Positions 18,655 to 28,280 of a stretch of 64,000 nt of DNA are shown here, one piece after another. The DNA is from Planctomycetota bacterium. GTDB lineage: Bacteria > Planctomycetota > UBA1135 > UBA2386. The stretch is taken from the NCBI GenBank assembly GCA_016716265.1, contig JADJWQ010000001.1, forward strand, positions 2,790,001 to 2,854,000, read 5' to 3'. Every line of letters starts with the position of its first letter. Position 1 is the first letter of the stretch. Position numbers and translations under genes: made by a program. Below the pieces are notes generated by a model. It had not been told where the DNA came from and searched no databases. It worked only from the letters and a program-made list of their open reading frames with translations.

Positions 18655-20388
18655 TCAGGAGCCGATCGAGGTGGCAACGCCGTTCGAGGTCGTGATGGCC
18701 GCCGCGTTCGCAGGCGGATCGATCACCACCGACTGGAAGTACAGCGGCAGGCCGGCCAGGACCGGGTCGCTCGGCATGACCAGGTCCAGCTGCGCCGACC
18801 CCGAGGCGTCGACCACGAGCGGGAAGTCGGCATCCAGCGAGGTCAGCAGAGCGCAACCCGGTGCGCCGAGGACTCCGAGTTCGAACGGCAGCGGGATACC
18901 GCGGACCTCGAACCGAGACAACCCGATCCCCATGAGGGCCACGGCACCAGGAGCCGCATCCTGCAGGTGAAGCGCCATGCTCGCGCCGAGTCGCGGAGCG
19001 TTGCCCGCATAGAGCATCGGCACCGTACCCGCCGAGCCCGGGCATCCTTCGCCGAACAGCTGGATCGTGTCTGCGGACGTGACCGTGAGGCCGTTGACGC
19101 CACGGGCGACCAGCTCCAGTGACTCGAACGACAGGGCGTCGTCCGGGCCGGTCCGGAACCGTAGCTCGTCACCGATCACCGTGCTGCCACCGACGCGGAA
19201 CGTCGCCGGCGTCACGAATCGCGCTCCGAACCAACGAAACCACGGCCAGCGTCCATGCGAGGGGTCGGTGTAGAACGCCGCCGGCAACGCGTCCACACTC
19301 CCGATCGACGTCGTCGCGGTCCCGCTGTGCACGACCGTACCGGCGTTGTGGACCTCGTAGTGCACCACCCCTCCGGTAGATGCGCTGATGTCGAGCTCGG
19401 CAGCTGCCGAGCGCTGGAACAGCACGCTGCCGCTCGATGCGACTCCCGAGGCAGTTCGCACGGTGCCCGACACCGACAGCCGCGCACCCGGCGCCATCCG
19501 TGCGACCGACGGCAGGCCGTCGAGCCGGAGAATGGCACACTGGGCTCGCCCGATGTCGGCGTGGACGCCGCCGTCGGTCTGCACGTTCGGGAGCCGCGCG
19601 GTCAGGCCGCCGGCGCCCATAGTGAGTGCCACGTCGCCGACTCCCGCGAGGCGCGCAGCGCCCGACTCGACCTGCGCCGCCGCCAGCCTGAACGGCCCTG
19701 ACCCCGCCGCGCGCACCGTGATCCGCTCGATCGACTCCACGGTGGTCGCCGAACCCGTCGGGTAGACGAGGAAGCCGTCGGCCACCATCGGCACCCCATT
19801 GACTTCGACGTCGGTGTCGTCGTCGAACGCGATACTCCACGTCGGGCAGCCGGACGTGGGGTGATTGCAGTTGTACCGCTTCTCTGCATTGAACGGGTGT
19901 CTCAGCCAGCACCAGAACCGACCGTCCATGCGCTGGTCGACGATGATCGGCTGATTCATCGGGATCCCGGAGTACTGCGCAACGGTCACGTCGTCATGCA
20001 GCAGCACGATGTCGTAGTGGGAAGCCATCAGCGCGCCGAAGTCCGGCGTCGCGAGCAGGCGATTCCCGCTCACCGACAGGCGGAGCTCACCGGCGTTGCG
20101 TCCGATGACGCCGTCGACGGTACCGCGTTTGGTCAGATCGACCGTATCACCATCGTCGACGGGCATGCGGAACGCTGGCGTCCAACGTGAGTCGCCGAAT
20201 TCGATGTCGACTCCATGAGTGCCGCTGCCAGCGACCACGAGCTCGCCCGTCGCAGGATCGACGGACACCGTCGCTCCACCGATCGGCGACACGACGAAGC
20301 CTCGGAGGCTCGTGGTTCCCGACTGAGAGACGAGGGGCGAGGCAATGGCCAGCACGGTGGTACAGAATGCGATTCGCAGGTGGTTCAT
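18655..20388 (-). CDS. Secreted protein with C-terminal GEGCPGSAGT module
   Basis: A 577-residue exported protein; signal peptide IASPLVSQ (about residue 22). GGGAGAA lies upstream of the ATG on its strand, a usable ribosome binding site. The body (residues about 25-430) is beta-rich, with a carboxypeptidase-regulatory-like stretch (LRGFVVSPIGGATVSVD) and segments reminiscent of parallel strands. Residues about 445-577 are the recurrent module: GEGCPGSAGTVPML, RLGASMALHL, IPLPFELGVLGAPGC, LPLYFQSVVIDP. Function unknown. It is monocistronic as far as can be seen, and ends 223 bases from the damaged cupin. Confidence 0.82.
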   Translation of the reverse strand: MNHLRIAFCTTVLAIASPLVSQSGTTSLRGFVVSPIGGATVSVDPATGELVVAGSGTHGVDIEFGDSRWTPAFRMPVDDGDTVDLTKRGTVDGVIGRNAGELRLSVSGNRLLATPDFGALMASHYDIVLLHDDVTVAQYSGIPMNQPIIVDQRMDGRFWCWLRHPFNAEKRYNCNHPTSGCPTWSIAFDDDTDVEVNGVPMVADGFLVYPTGSATTVESIERITVRAAGSGPFRLAAAQVESGAARLAGVGDVALTMGAGGLTARLPNVQTDGGVHADIGRAQCAILRLDGLPSVARMAPGARLSVSGTVRTASGVASSGSVLFQRSAAAELDISASTGGVVHYEVHNAGTVVHSGTATTSIGSVDALPAAFYTDPSHGRWPWFRWFGARFVTPATFRVGGSTVIGDELRFRTGPDDALSFESLELVARGVNGLTVTSADTIQLFGEGCPGSAGTVPMLYAGNAPRLGASMALHLQDAAPGAVALMGIGLSRFEVRGIPLPFELGVLGAPGCALLTSLDADFPLVVDASGSAQLDLVMPSDPVLAGLPLYFQSVVIDPPANAAAITTSNGVATSIGS

Positions 20389-20942
20389 CGTGGTTCTCCC
20401 GTTGTTAGGTGCTCGGTGAGATCGGCGCCCCGGAGGCGCCGGGGCGCGATCACTTCACCTGAGAGCACCGCCACCGCGCCGATCCGGACAGCGAAACAGG
20501 GAGGGACCGGGGACCGGGAGCAGGCCGTGCGGAGCGAGCGGACCTGCCTCAGGCGTGACTCGGTGACCGTTCGGGGGTCGGGATGCCTCGCGCAACGGAA
20601 CAGCCGCCGTCGCCGGGTATCGACCGCGCGAGTCGCAGCCCGACCCCACGGATGGACCGGCGGTGCCAGGCGCTCGACTCGTGGACGTCATCGATGGGAG
20701 CGAACGACCGGCCACTCGGACCTCGTCGCCGGCTGACGCCAGCCGAGCGGGAGGGGGCTTCCGGGTGACGCAGAGGAGCCTGCGGTGAACGCGGCCGCCC
20801 GTGCCCTACCCGGCCGTGGGCCGTCGGCCGCGACCCCGGGTCCGGTCTCGGACCTGACGGAATCGGGACCGATCCGCGGAGCTCCGGAGCGGTCCGGCTA
20901 TCCTTCGCGCTGACTTCCACCGGCTCCGTCCATTCCCCACCC
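20389..20942. other. Divergent intergenic region
   Basis: About 550 bases between the secreted protein gene (leftward) and ychF (rightward). No frame has convincing coding character. Both promoters should be here, but I cannot identify boxes. Confidence 0.4.
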
Positions 20943-22040
20943 ATGGGTCTCTCCTGCGGCATCGTCGGCCTGCCGAACGTCGGCAAGAGCACGCTGTTCA
21001 ACGCCATCACCCTCAGCGAGACCGGCGAGCGCGCGAACTTCATGTTCAGCACGACCCAGCCGGTCCACGGCGTCGTCGACGTGCCCGACGACCGGCTCGC
21101 GAGGATCGCCGAGTACATCGAGACCGGGCGCCTCGTGCCGGCCCAGATGTCGGTCGTCGACATCCCCGGCCTCGTCTCCGGCTCGTCGCAGGGCGAGGGC
21201 CTGGGCATCGGGTTCCTCGGCGCGATCAAGGAGAGCGACGTGCTGCTCCACGTCGTCCGCTGCTTCGAGAACGCCGACGTGATGCACGTCTCCGGCTCGA
21301 TCGACCCCGCGGTCGACGCGGAGATCGTCGAGATGGAGCTCGCGCAGGCCGACTTGCAGACCCTGCAGCGCAACGTCGAGCGCGTCACCAAGAAGGCGCG
21401 GGTGGGCGACAAGGACGCGATCGCGGAGAAGACCGTGTTCGAGCGCTGCATCGCGCACCTGGAAGCCGGCGACCTGCTGCGCACGCTCGAGCTCTCGAAG
21501 TCGGAACTGCAGCTGCTCAGGCCGCTGTTCCTGATGACGATCAAGCCCACGCTGTTCGTCGCGAACGTCGACGCAACGGACCTCGACGGCTCGTCGCCGA
21601 AGGTCGCCGAGCTGCGCGGCTATGCGGAGCGCACCCGCGCGGAGGTCCTGCACCTGTGCGCCGACATCGAAGCCGAGCTGGTGCGGATGGACGCCGAAGA
21701 CCGGCAGGCGTTCATGGAGGACCTGGGCCTCCGCGAGTCGGGGCTCGTGCGGCTGATCCACGCGGGCTTCGACCTACTCGGCCTGCAGACCTTCTTCACC
21801 GCCGGCGAGATGGAAGTACGCGCCTGGGTGATCCACAAGGGCGACACCGGCCCGGTCGGCGCCGGCGTGATCCACAGCGACTTCACCAAGAAGTACATCC
21901 GCGCCCAGATCTACAGCTTCGAGGACCTGATGGAGCTGCACAGCGAGGCGGCCATCAAGGCGAAGGGCAAGATGCGCAACGAAGGCAAGGACTACGTCCT
22001 CCGCGACGGCGACATCTGCAACTTCCTGATCGGGAACTGA
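20943..22040 (+). CDS. ychF: Redox-regulated ATPase YchF (Obg family)
   Basis: A 365-residue protein, the usual length for YchF/OLA1. G1/P-loop GLPNVGKST at residues 9-17, G3 DIPGLVSGSSQGEGLG, and NVDATD at the G4 position, where the NKxD of true GTPases is absent, as expected for this ATP-preferring family. A central coiled-coil insertion (about 130-200, ELAQADLQTLQRNVERV) and a C-terminal TGS domain (FFTAGEMEVRAWVIHKGDT to RDGDICNFLIGN) complete the architecture. It is a cytoplasmic translation-associated protein; in other bacteria it binds ribosomes and dampens oxidative-stress responses. It is the one unambiguous housekeeping gene in the first 30 kb. Confidence 0.98.
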   Translation: MGLSCGIVGLPNVGKSTLFNAITLSETGERANFMFSTTQPVHGVVDVPDDRLARIAEYIETGRLVPAQMSVVDIPGLVSGSSQGEGLGIGFLGAIKESDVLLHVVRCFENADVMHVSGSIDPAVDAEIVEMELAQADLQTLQRNVERVTKKARVGDKDAIAEKTVFERCIAHLEAGDLLRTLELSKSELQLLRPLFLMTIKPTLFVANVDATDLDGSSPKVAELRGYAERTRAEVLHLCADIEAELVRMDAEDRQAFMEDLGLRESGLVRLIHAGFDLLGLQTFFTAGEMEVRAWVIHKGDTGPVGAGVIHSDFTKKYIRAQIYSFEDLMELHSEAAIKAKGKMRNEGKDYVLRDGDICNFLIGN

Positions 22041-22364
22041 CCCACGCTCGCCGCGCGATCCGCTGCACTCGGCGCAGGTCGTGCTGCGCGCGGCCATCCA
22101 CCTGGCCCGGACGATCCACGAGATCCCGTCGCGAGGTGGCGCAGGCCGTTGGCTGACGAGGTGTCGGTCCCTACCGCGGGACGGAGTGGCTGCGCGGCAC
22201 GTCGAGTTCGGGTTCGCTCTGGACGCTCGCGGTCGGTCGTCGTGCGGTGCATTCGGACGCCGTGAGGAGATCGAGCGCCGACGAATTCGGGACGAGCAGT
22301 GGATGGTCGACTGGCGCGCTCGTTCACGGCCAGATCCCGAGCCCCTCGTGAAACGGAGCCGACC
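22041..22364. other. Intergenic, nothing recognised
   Basis: About 324 bases after ychF. No gene, and no hairpin followed by a T-run. The end carries the RBS (ACGGAG, about 22353) of the next gene. Confidence 0.4.
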
Positions 22365-23927
22365 ATGATCCGCCCGTGCCTCGACCGTGGCGTCACCGCC
22401 CTGCTGCTGAGCGGTCTGCTGGGAGCCCAGAGTGGGCTCGGCACGCCGCTGGTCGACACCGGTCAGAATCGCACCTACGACGCCACGCAGGAGGTGGCGT
22501 TCCCGCGTCCCGGACGAGCCTTCCACGGACAGGACGCACAGTACGTCGGCGAGCTGCCCGCGTATCACGACAACGGCGACGGCACCATCACCGACCTCGT
22601 CACGGGCCTGATGTGGCAGAAGACGCCCGACCTGAACAACAAGTCGACCTTCGCCCAGGCGCGCGACGGCGCGAGCACCTTCAGGCTCGCTGGACACACC
22701 GACTGGCGGCTGCCGTCCATCAAGGAGCTGTACTCGCTGATCGACTTCCGCGGCTCCAGCTTCACGCTGGTTCCCTACCTCGACACCGACTACTTCGACT
22801 TCCGCTTCGGTGACCCGAGTCGCGGCGAACGCGTGATCGACGCGCAGTACTGGTCGAGCACCGAGTACGTCGGCACGACGATGGGCGGCGATGCGACCGT
22901 GTTCGGTGTGAACTTCGCCGACGGCCGCATCAAGGGCTATCCGCGCGACACCGGCCCGGGCGGCAGCCCGATGCGGGAGTTCGTGCGGTACGTTCGCGGG
23001 CCGACCGGCTACGGCACCAACCGGTTCGTCGACAACGGTGACGGCACCGTCAGTGATCTGGCGACCGGCCTGCAATGGGCGAAGGCGGACAGCCCGACCG
23101 AGATGAACTGGGAGCAGGCGCTAGCCTACGCCGAAGGACTGACGCTCGCAGGCCACGACGACTGGCGACTCCCGAACGCCAAGGAGCTGCAGAGCATCGT
23201 GGACTACACGCGCGCTCCCGATGCGACGATTCCCGCGCAGCGCGGCCCGGCCATCGATCCGATCTTCGTGGTGGCCGAGGTCGAGTCCTACGCGTGGACC
23301 GGCACCACCCACCTCGACGGTCCGCAGCCGAGCCAGGCGGTCTACGTCTGCTTCGGTCGCGCGCTCGGCTACCTCGGTCCGCCGGGGCTCGGGAGCTGGG
23401 TGGACGTCCACGGCGCCGGCGCGCAGCGCAGCGACCCGAAGAGCGGCGATCCGAACCTGTACCCGTACGGGCGCGGGCCGCAGGGTGACGACATCCGCAT
23501 CTACAACCGCGTCCGTTGCGTGCGCGGCGGCGTCGGACGGACGCTCACAGGAGATCCCTACGCGCTGACGGTCGGCCAGGTCGCCGACGTCCGCTTCTCG
23601 CTGACCGCGGATCCCGTCCGTGCGCGGCAGGCCTACGTGCTCCTCGTCGGCCTCTCGGGAACGCGACCGGTCGTCGTCCTTCCGTCCGGGATCGAGCTGC
23701 CGCTCGCGATCGACGGCTTCACCGCGGCCGCGCTCGCGTTGGTGAACACGCCGGCATTCGTGGCCTTCGCCGGCATGCTGGACGGGACCGGCGCGGCGAC
23801 CGCATACCTGCACAGCGGCGCTCCGCTGCCGGCCGCCATTTCCGGGCTCGACCTGACGTTCGCCTACGTGCTCGCCCCGGCGCTCGACTACGCGTCCAAT
23901 GCCGTCGTCGTGAGTATCGAGGGCTGA
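22365..23927 (+). CDS. Secreted protein with two DUF1566 (Lcl-type) domains
   Basis: A 520-residue protein with an RBS ACGGAG about 7 bases before the ATG and a signal peptide ending GLLGAQ (about residue 22). Two DUF1566 units follow: DNGDGTITDLVTGLMWQK ... TDWRLPSIKELYSLIDF ... YWSSTEYVG (about residues 65-215) and DNGDGTVSDLATGLQWAK ... DDWRLPNAKELQSIVDY ... YAWTGTTH (about 225-390). The last 125 residues (ALTVGQVADVRFSL to VVVSIEG) are a divergent form of the window's C-terminal module. DUF1566 resembles the formylglycine-generating-enzyme/C-type lectin fold and is associated with surface proteins. A surface or binding role is inferred. Confidence 0.9.
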   Translation: MIRPCLDRGVTALLLSGLLGAQSGLGTPLVDTGQNRTYDATQEVAFPRPGRAFHGQDAQYVGELPAYHDNGDGTITDLVTGLMWQKTPDLNNKSTFAQARDGASTFRLAGHTDWRLPSIKELYSLIDFRGSSFTLVPYLDTDYFDFRFGDPSRGERVIDAQYWSSTEYVGTTMGGDATVFGVNFADGRIKGYPRDTGPGGSPMREFVRYVRGPTGYGTNRFVDNGDGTVSDLATGLQWAKADSPTEMNWEQALAYAEGLTLAGHDDWRLPNAKELQSIVDYTRAPDATIPAQRGPAIDPIFVVAEVESYAWTGTTHLDGPQPSQAVYVCFGRALGYLGPPGLGSWVDVHGAGAQRSDPKSGDPNLYPYGRGPQGDDIRIYNRVRCVRGGVGRTLTGDPYALTVGQVADVRFSLTADPVRARQAYVLLVGLSGTRPVVVLPSGIELPLAIDGFTAAALALVNTPAFVAFAGMLDGTGAATAYLHSGAPLPAAISGLDLTFAYVLAPALDYASNAVVVSIEG

Positions 23928-23955
23928 CGCTCGCGCGCAGCTCGCCGCCTCGAGG

Positions 23956-24504
23956 TCAATGCGGCCGCTCCGGATCGGCTTCGTGGCGGCGGCCCCGCGG
24001 GTCGCCGACCCACTCCGGCACCCGGACGTCGCCGTCCTCCGGTCGGGGGCCCGGGATGTGCGGCTTCAGATCGATGATCGGGCTGCCGTCGAACGCGTCG
24101 ATGTGATCGACCGTCACGGTGGCGTCCTGGACGGCGAGGATCCTGCACGTCGTGATCGCGATCGGATTGGGTCGCACCGGCGCACGACAGGCGAACACCC
24201 CGGTGAGCGGGTTCGCCCGATCGCCGCGCGGATGCACCTGCAGGATGGCGCGCCGATCGGGGTCGTCGTTGGCGTGGAGCCAGTAGACGACGTCGACGTG
24301 CGACCACTCGTCGAGGCCGAGCAGTCCCGGCGCATAGCGGGGGTCGAGACGCAGCTGGATGTCCTTACCGTCGCGATGCACGACCGTCCCGATGGGTGTC
24401 ACCGTGAATCGCTGCATGACCGACTCGTCGAGCGGGCGGGATCCCGCGCATCCGGCCAGCGCACCGGCGATGGCCGCAGCGACCACGGCTCGCAGGGTCC
24501 TCAT
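23956..24504 (-). CDS. Lipoprotein with TrmO/TsaA-like domain (UPF0066)
   Basis: A 182-residue product from the ATG at 24504 (an upstream ATG at 24567 would add 21 residues before the signal peptide). The start has lipobox LAGC (Cys about 19). The rest matches the TsaA/TrmO beta-barrel domain: FTVTPIGTV, DEWSHVDVVYWLH, VHPRGDRANPLTGVFACRAPVRPNPI (split here for clarity: VHPRGD, then GVFACRAPVRPNPI), HIDAFDGSPIIDLKPHIP. In canonical TrmO the domain is cytoplasmic and N6-methylates t6A37 in tRNA with S-adenosylmethionine. Export as a lipoprotein is incompatible with that job, so this copy was presumably recruited to something else, perhaps ligand binding. It converges on the DUF1566 gene. Confidence 0.82.
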   Translation of the reverse strand: MRTLRAVVAAAIAGALAGCAGSRPLDESVMQRFTVTPIGTVVHRDGKDIQLRLDPRYAPGLLGLDEWSHVDVVYWLHANDDPDRRAILQVHPRGDRANPLTGVFACRAPVRPNPIAITTCRILAVQDATVTVDHIDAFDGSPIIDLKPHIPGPRPEDGDVRVPEWVGDPRGRRHEADPERPH

Positions 24505-24929
24505 CCTTCGATGTCTACCACCGGAGCCGTGCGATGGCGAGAACGGTGGCCCGGTCGGTCGACTCACGGCACACCGAGGCGGAACTCGAGTCGATCAGAG
24601 CACGGATACCGAGGATGACGAGGCCCGCATCGAGCACCGACGCTCGCCGGACGACGCGCGGGGGCTCGGCGTGACCAGCCGCACCGTCGAGCGGGACCTG
24701 GTGTTCACCCGCACCTGGCTGCGTCGTTGATCGGGTGATCGACGGCACGCGGAATCGCGGCCAGCGCGGATCGCGCCGACCGCCGACCTCGCATGGTCGG
24801 CTCAGCGGCTGGAGCGACGTATTGCGAGTCTGGCGGCGCGGGCGGCGCCGTCGCATCGCGCGGGGTCTCGCCGCCACGCGACATGCTCGAGGCGCTGCGC
24901 GCTCTCGACAGGTGCGATCCTCGGCGCCG
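24505..24929. other. Intergenic with an ECF sigma remnant
   Basis: About 425 bases between the TrmO-like lipoprotein gene and the beta-helix gene. The only recognisable content is the short sigma-factor-like tail described separately; the rest has no coding character. Confidence 0.4.
24640..24730 (+). pseudogene. C-terminal remnant of an ECF-type sigma factor
   Basis: The last 26 or so codons before the TGA at 24728-24730 read ARGLGVTSRTVERDL followed by VFTRTWLRR. This is very close to the region 4.2 helix-turn-helix tail of planctomycete ECF sigma factors (typically LGISxRTVERDWRFARAWL). Nothing upstream in any frame resembles the rest of region 4 or region 2, so this is the 3' stub of a lost gene. 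In this phylum such sigma genes often sit next to the genes they serve, so a lost regulator of a neighbour is possible. Confidence 0.5.
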
Positions 24930-27023
24930 ATGATCGGGGCGATGATCCAGCGCAGGATCCCCCCGAGCGTCGTGGCAATCGGACGGCTGGCCCACATTTC
25001 GATCGTGCTCGCCCTCGGCGCCGTGGCCGCGCTGCCCGCCCAGCAGTCCGTGCGTGTCGCGGTCGGCCTCGCACCGGGTGAGGTCGCCGGCGCGCGGACC
25101 GCACCCGACCTCGACACCGCGCTCGACCTGGTCCGGGCGCAGCGCGCCGCGGAGCGGAGCGGCGACGCAGCTCCGGCGACGATCGAGGTGCTGCTCGGCC
25201 CCGGTACGCACGAGCGCAGCGCGTCGATCGTGATCGACGCGGCCGCCGGTGGCGCACCCGGGGCGCCGACCGTGCTCTGCGGCGTCGCGGGCCGGACGTT
25301 GATCACCGGCGCCCGGACGGTGCCGCCCGGCGCGTGGTCGGCGGAGCTGCCCGCCGAGCTGCGCGCGCGGCTGCCGGACGACCGCGCACGCGCTGCGGTG
25401 CGGCTCGTCGACCTCGGCGCGGCCGGTATCGCACAGGCGGGCGGCTTCGTGCCGCGCGGCATGGGGCGGGCGACCGAGCCGGCCCCCACCGAGCTGTTCT
25501 GGGGCGACCGGCCGCTGCCGTTCGCGCGGTGGCCGAACACCGGGACGACGACGGTGACCGAGGTGATCGACTCCGGCTCGGTGCCGCGCGATCGGGAGCC
25601 AGACGGCAAGGAACCCGGGTCGCGCGAGCCGCTGCGCGGCGGGACGTTCCGCATCGACGTGCCGCGCGTCGAGCGCTGGGTCGCCGCGGCCGCTGCCGGC
25701 GACGCGTGGGCACACGGCTATTGGCACTGGGACTGGGCCGACGAGCTGCTGCAGGTCGACCGGGTCGATCCGGCGACGCGGCGCATCACGCTCGCGCAGC
25801 CGCACCGCTACGGGCTCGGGCCCGGCGCACGCTTCTGCATCGTCAACGTGCTCGAGGAGCTCGACCAGCCCGGTGAGTGCGTGCTGCTGACCGGCCGGAA
25901 CGCGATCGCGGTGTGGCCACCGGACGACGCGGCGGACGTCGTGGTCCGCGCGTCGACCCTCGCCGAGCCGCTGGTCGTGGTCCGCGACGCCGACCACGTC
26001 GTCATCCGCGACGTCGAGCTCGCCTACACGCGCGGTGCCGCGGTCCGCGTCGAGGGCGGCTCGTTCGTCACCGTCGAGGGCTGCGCGGTCCGCTGCACCG
26101 GTGCCGACGGGATCGTCATGCGCGGCCTCGGCCACAGCGTGCTGCGGTGCAGTCTCGAGGACGTCGGGGCGACGGCGATCAGCGCCGAGGGCGGTGACCG
26201 CGCGACGCTGACGCCGGGCAGCCACCGGATCGAGGACTGCGACATCGCGCGCTTCGGGCGACTCGAGCGCACCTACCGGCCAGCGGTCGCGCTGTCGGGA
26301 GTCGGGCACCGGGTCGCGCACAACCGGATCCACGACGCACCGCACTCGGCGGTGCTGGTCACGGGCAACGAGCACCTGGTCGAGCAGAACGAGATCTCCC
26401 GCGTGCTGCTCGAGACCGGCGACTGTGGCGCGATCATGATGGGGCGTGATTGGGCGATGCACGGCGTGGTCGTGCGCCACAACGTGATCCGCGATCTGCC
26501 GGGCACGACAGCGCGCTGGCAGAACGCGATCTACCTCGACGACATGGCGAGCGGCATCACGGTCGAGGGCAACGTGCTCTGGCGCTGCAACCTCGGGATG
26601 CTGGTCGGCGGCGGGCGCTCGCTGACGATCCGGCACAACGTGCTGATCGACTGCGGCAACGGGATCCGCTTCGACGCGCGCGGGGTCGGTTGGATGGCGC
26701 AGTGGATCGCCGATCCGGCGACGTCGACGCTGCACCGCCGGCTCGCGCTCCTGCCGGTCGACCGGCCGCCGTGGTCGGAGCGCTACCCGGAGGTCGCGAC
26801 GACGCTGACGGTCGGGTTCGGCCGGCCGGTCGGCAGCGCGGTGGTCGGCAACGCGTTCTTCCGCACACCGGTCGGGACGGTCGACGACCCGGAGTCGGTG
26901 CGCGTCGACGGCAACCGGTCGTTCGACCGCGAGCTCGATCCGACCGCGTCGCCGCAGCTCGAGGTGCCGGAGATCCCTGGCTTCCCGCCGATCCCGGTCG
27001 GGACCATCGGGCCCCGGCATTGA
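24930..27023 (+). CDS. Exported right-handed parallel beta-helix protein
   Basis: A 697-residue product (the ATG at 24942 is an alternative, four residues shorter). Signal peptide to ALPAQQ (about residue 36). The N-terminal 250 residues (GPGTHERSASIVI, LITGARTV, ELFWGDRPLPFARWPN) fit the start of beta-helix proteins related to polysaccharide lyases and glycosidases. From about residue 340 the coils are regular: VVIRDVELAYTRGAAVRVEG, VTVEGCAVRCTGADGIVM, RIEDCDIARFGR, RVAHNRIHDAPHSAVLV, VVVRHNVIRDLPG, LTIRHNVLIDCGNG. Length and layout resemble the right-handed parallel beta-helix proteins of planctomycetes predicted to act on polysaccharides. No catalytic set can be assigned from sequence alone. 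Confidence 0.88.
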   Translation: MIGAMIQRRIPPSVVAIGRLAHISIVLALGAVAALPAQQSVRVAVGLAPGEVAGARTAPDLDTALDLVRAQRAAERSGDAAPATIEVLLGPGTHERSASIVIDAAAGGAPGAPTVLCGVAGRTLITGARTVPPGAWSAELPAELRARLPDDRARAAVRLVDLGAAGIAQAGGFVPRGMGRATEPAPTELFWGDRPLPFARWPNTGTTTVTEVIDSGSVPRDREPDGKEPGSREPLRGGTFRIDVPRVERWVAAAAAGDAWAHGYWHWDWADELLQVDRVDPATRRITLAQPHRYGLGPGARFCIVNVLEELDQPGECVLLTGRNAIAVWPPDDAADVVVRASTLAEPLVVVRDADHVVIRDVELAYTRGAAVRVEGGSFVTVEGCAVRCTGADGIVMRGLGHSVLRCSLEDVGATAISAEGGDRATLTPGSHRIEDCDIARFGRLERTYRPAVALSGVGHRVAHNRIHDAPHSAVLVTGNEHLVEQNEISRVLLETGDCGAIMMGRDWAMHGVVVRHNVIRDLPGTTARWQNAIYLDDMASGITVEGNVLWRCNLGMLVGGGRSLTIRHNVLIDCGNGIRFDARGVGWMAQWIADPATSTLHRRLALLPVDRPPWSERYPEVATTLTVGFGRPVGSAVVGNAFFRTPVGTVDDPESVRVDGNRSFDRELDPTASPQLEVPEIPGFPPIPVGTIGPRH

Positions 27024-27068
27024 CGGCGGACGATGCGGCAGCGAGCGGGCGACTCCGCGCGCTGGCCG

Positions 27069-28061
27069 TCAGCGGTCGCCGACCAGGTTCGCGCCGCACG
27101 CAGCGCCGAGCGGAGCGATCGCGTCGATCCGCGCGAGGTGCTCGTCGTCGAGGCGCAGTCGCGCTGCGGCGGCGTTCTCGTCGATGCGGTCGCGCTTCCG
27201 AGTGCCGGGGATCGGCACCAGGTCCGGTCCCTGGTGGAGCAGCCACGCGAGCGCGAGTTGCGCAGGTGTCGCACCGAGCTCGCGCGCGAGCGCCGACAGC
27301 GGCGCGAAACGGGCGAGGTTGGCGGTCAGGTTCGCACCGACGAACTTCGGGTTGTGGCGCCGGAAGTCGTCGGCGTCGAGCGCCTCGCCAGCCCCGGCGA
27401 GGAACCCGCTGCCGAGCGGCGCCCACGGGACGAGCCCGATCCCGAGCTCGCGCAGCGTCGGCAGGAGCTCCCGCTCCGCCTCGCGTCGCCACAGCGAGTA
27501 TTCGAACTGGACCGCCGCGATCGGATGGACCGCGTGGGCGCGGCGGACCTGGTCAGCGGTGACGTTGCTCAATCCGAGGTGATGCACGCGGCCGCTCCGC
27601 ACGCCCGCGGCCATTGCGGCGACGGTGTCCTCGATCGGGACGGCCGGATCCGGGTAGTGCAGATACCACAGATCGATCGCATCGACCCCGAGCCGCCGCA
27701 GGCTCGCGGCGAGCGCCCGGCGCGCGTAGTCGGGACGACCGCTGATCCGCAGCGGGAAGCCCCAGCCGGTCGGGACCTCCGTGGCCGCCTCCGCCGGGTC
27801 GAACGCGATGCCGAACTTCGTCGCGACGAACGCCCGTGCCCGACGTCCCGCGATCGCCGCCGCGACGAGCTGCTCGTTGTGGCCGTTGCCGTACGCGTCG
27901 GCGGTGTCGAGCAGGGTCATGCCGAGGTCGAGCGCGCGGCGGACGGTCGCGATGCCGTCCGGCTCCGCCGCCGGCCCGTAGTAGCCTTCGAGCACCATCG
28001 CGCCGTAGCCGAGGGCGCCGACGGCGGGACCGCCGGTCCCGAGAGTGCGGGTGGGGATCAT
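27069..28061 (-). CDS. Aldo/keto reductase
   Basis: A 330-residue TIM-barrel NADPH-dependent oxidoreductase without signal peptide. MIPTRTLGTGG opens the barrel. The catalytic tetrad is visible: Asp and Tyr in LLDTADAYGNGHNEQL, Lys in FVATKFGI and His in LWYLHYPDP. VQFEYSLWRREAE and VPIPGTRKRDRIDEN (cofactor binding) match the AKR family of YajO/Tas-like enzymes. The substrate is unknown. It faces the HEAT-VWA gene divergently across 219 bases. Confidence 0.95.
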   Translation of the reverse strand: MIPTRTLGTGGPAVGALGYGAMVLEGYYGPAAEPDGIATVRRALDLGMTLLDTADAYGNGHNEQLVAAAIAGRRARAFVATKFGIAFDPAEAATEVPTGWGFPLRISGRPDYARRALAASLRRLGVDAIDLWYLHYPDPAVPIEDTVAAMAAGVRSGRVHHLGLSNVTADQVRRAHAVHPIAAVQFEYSLWRREAERELLPTLRELGIGLVPWAPLGSGFLAGAGEALDADDFRRHNPKFVGANLTANLARFAPLSALARELGATPAQLALAWLLHQGPDLVPIPGTRKRDRIDENAAAARLRLDDEHLARIDAIAPLGAACGANLVGDR

Positions 28062-28280
28062 CGGATGCAGATGGCTGGTCGGACGGCGCGCGACCGACAA
28101 GTCGGCGGCGAGCCTCGGCGCTTCGCGCGGGACTCGATGCGCCCGGTCGCCGGCGAGGGACCGGCGGGGTCGCGCACTGCTGCGGTCGTACCGGGTCGAG
28201 GTCGCCGGTCCAAGGCCGTGCCATCTGCCGACCGGCGCGGCCCCGCGACCGGCCCGATCCCCGCGGCTACAGTCGGACCC

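Noticed and set aside
24705..27020. 771-codon minus-strand open frame
   Set aside because: Antisense to the beta-helix gene; no signal peptide, no domain, composition of a shadow frame.
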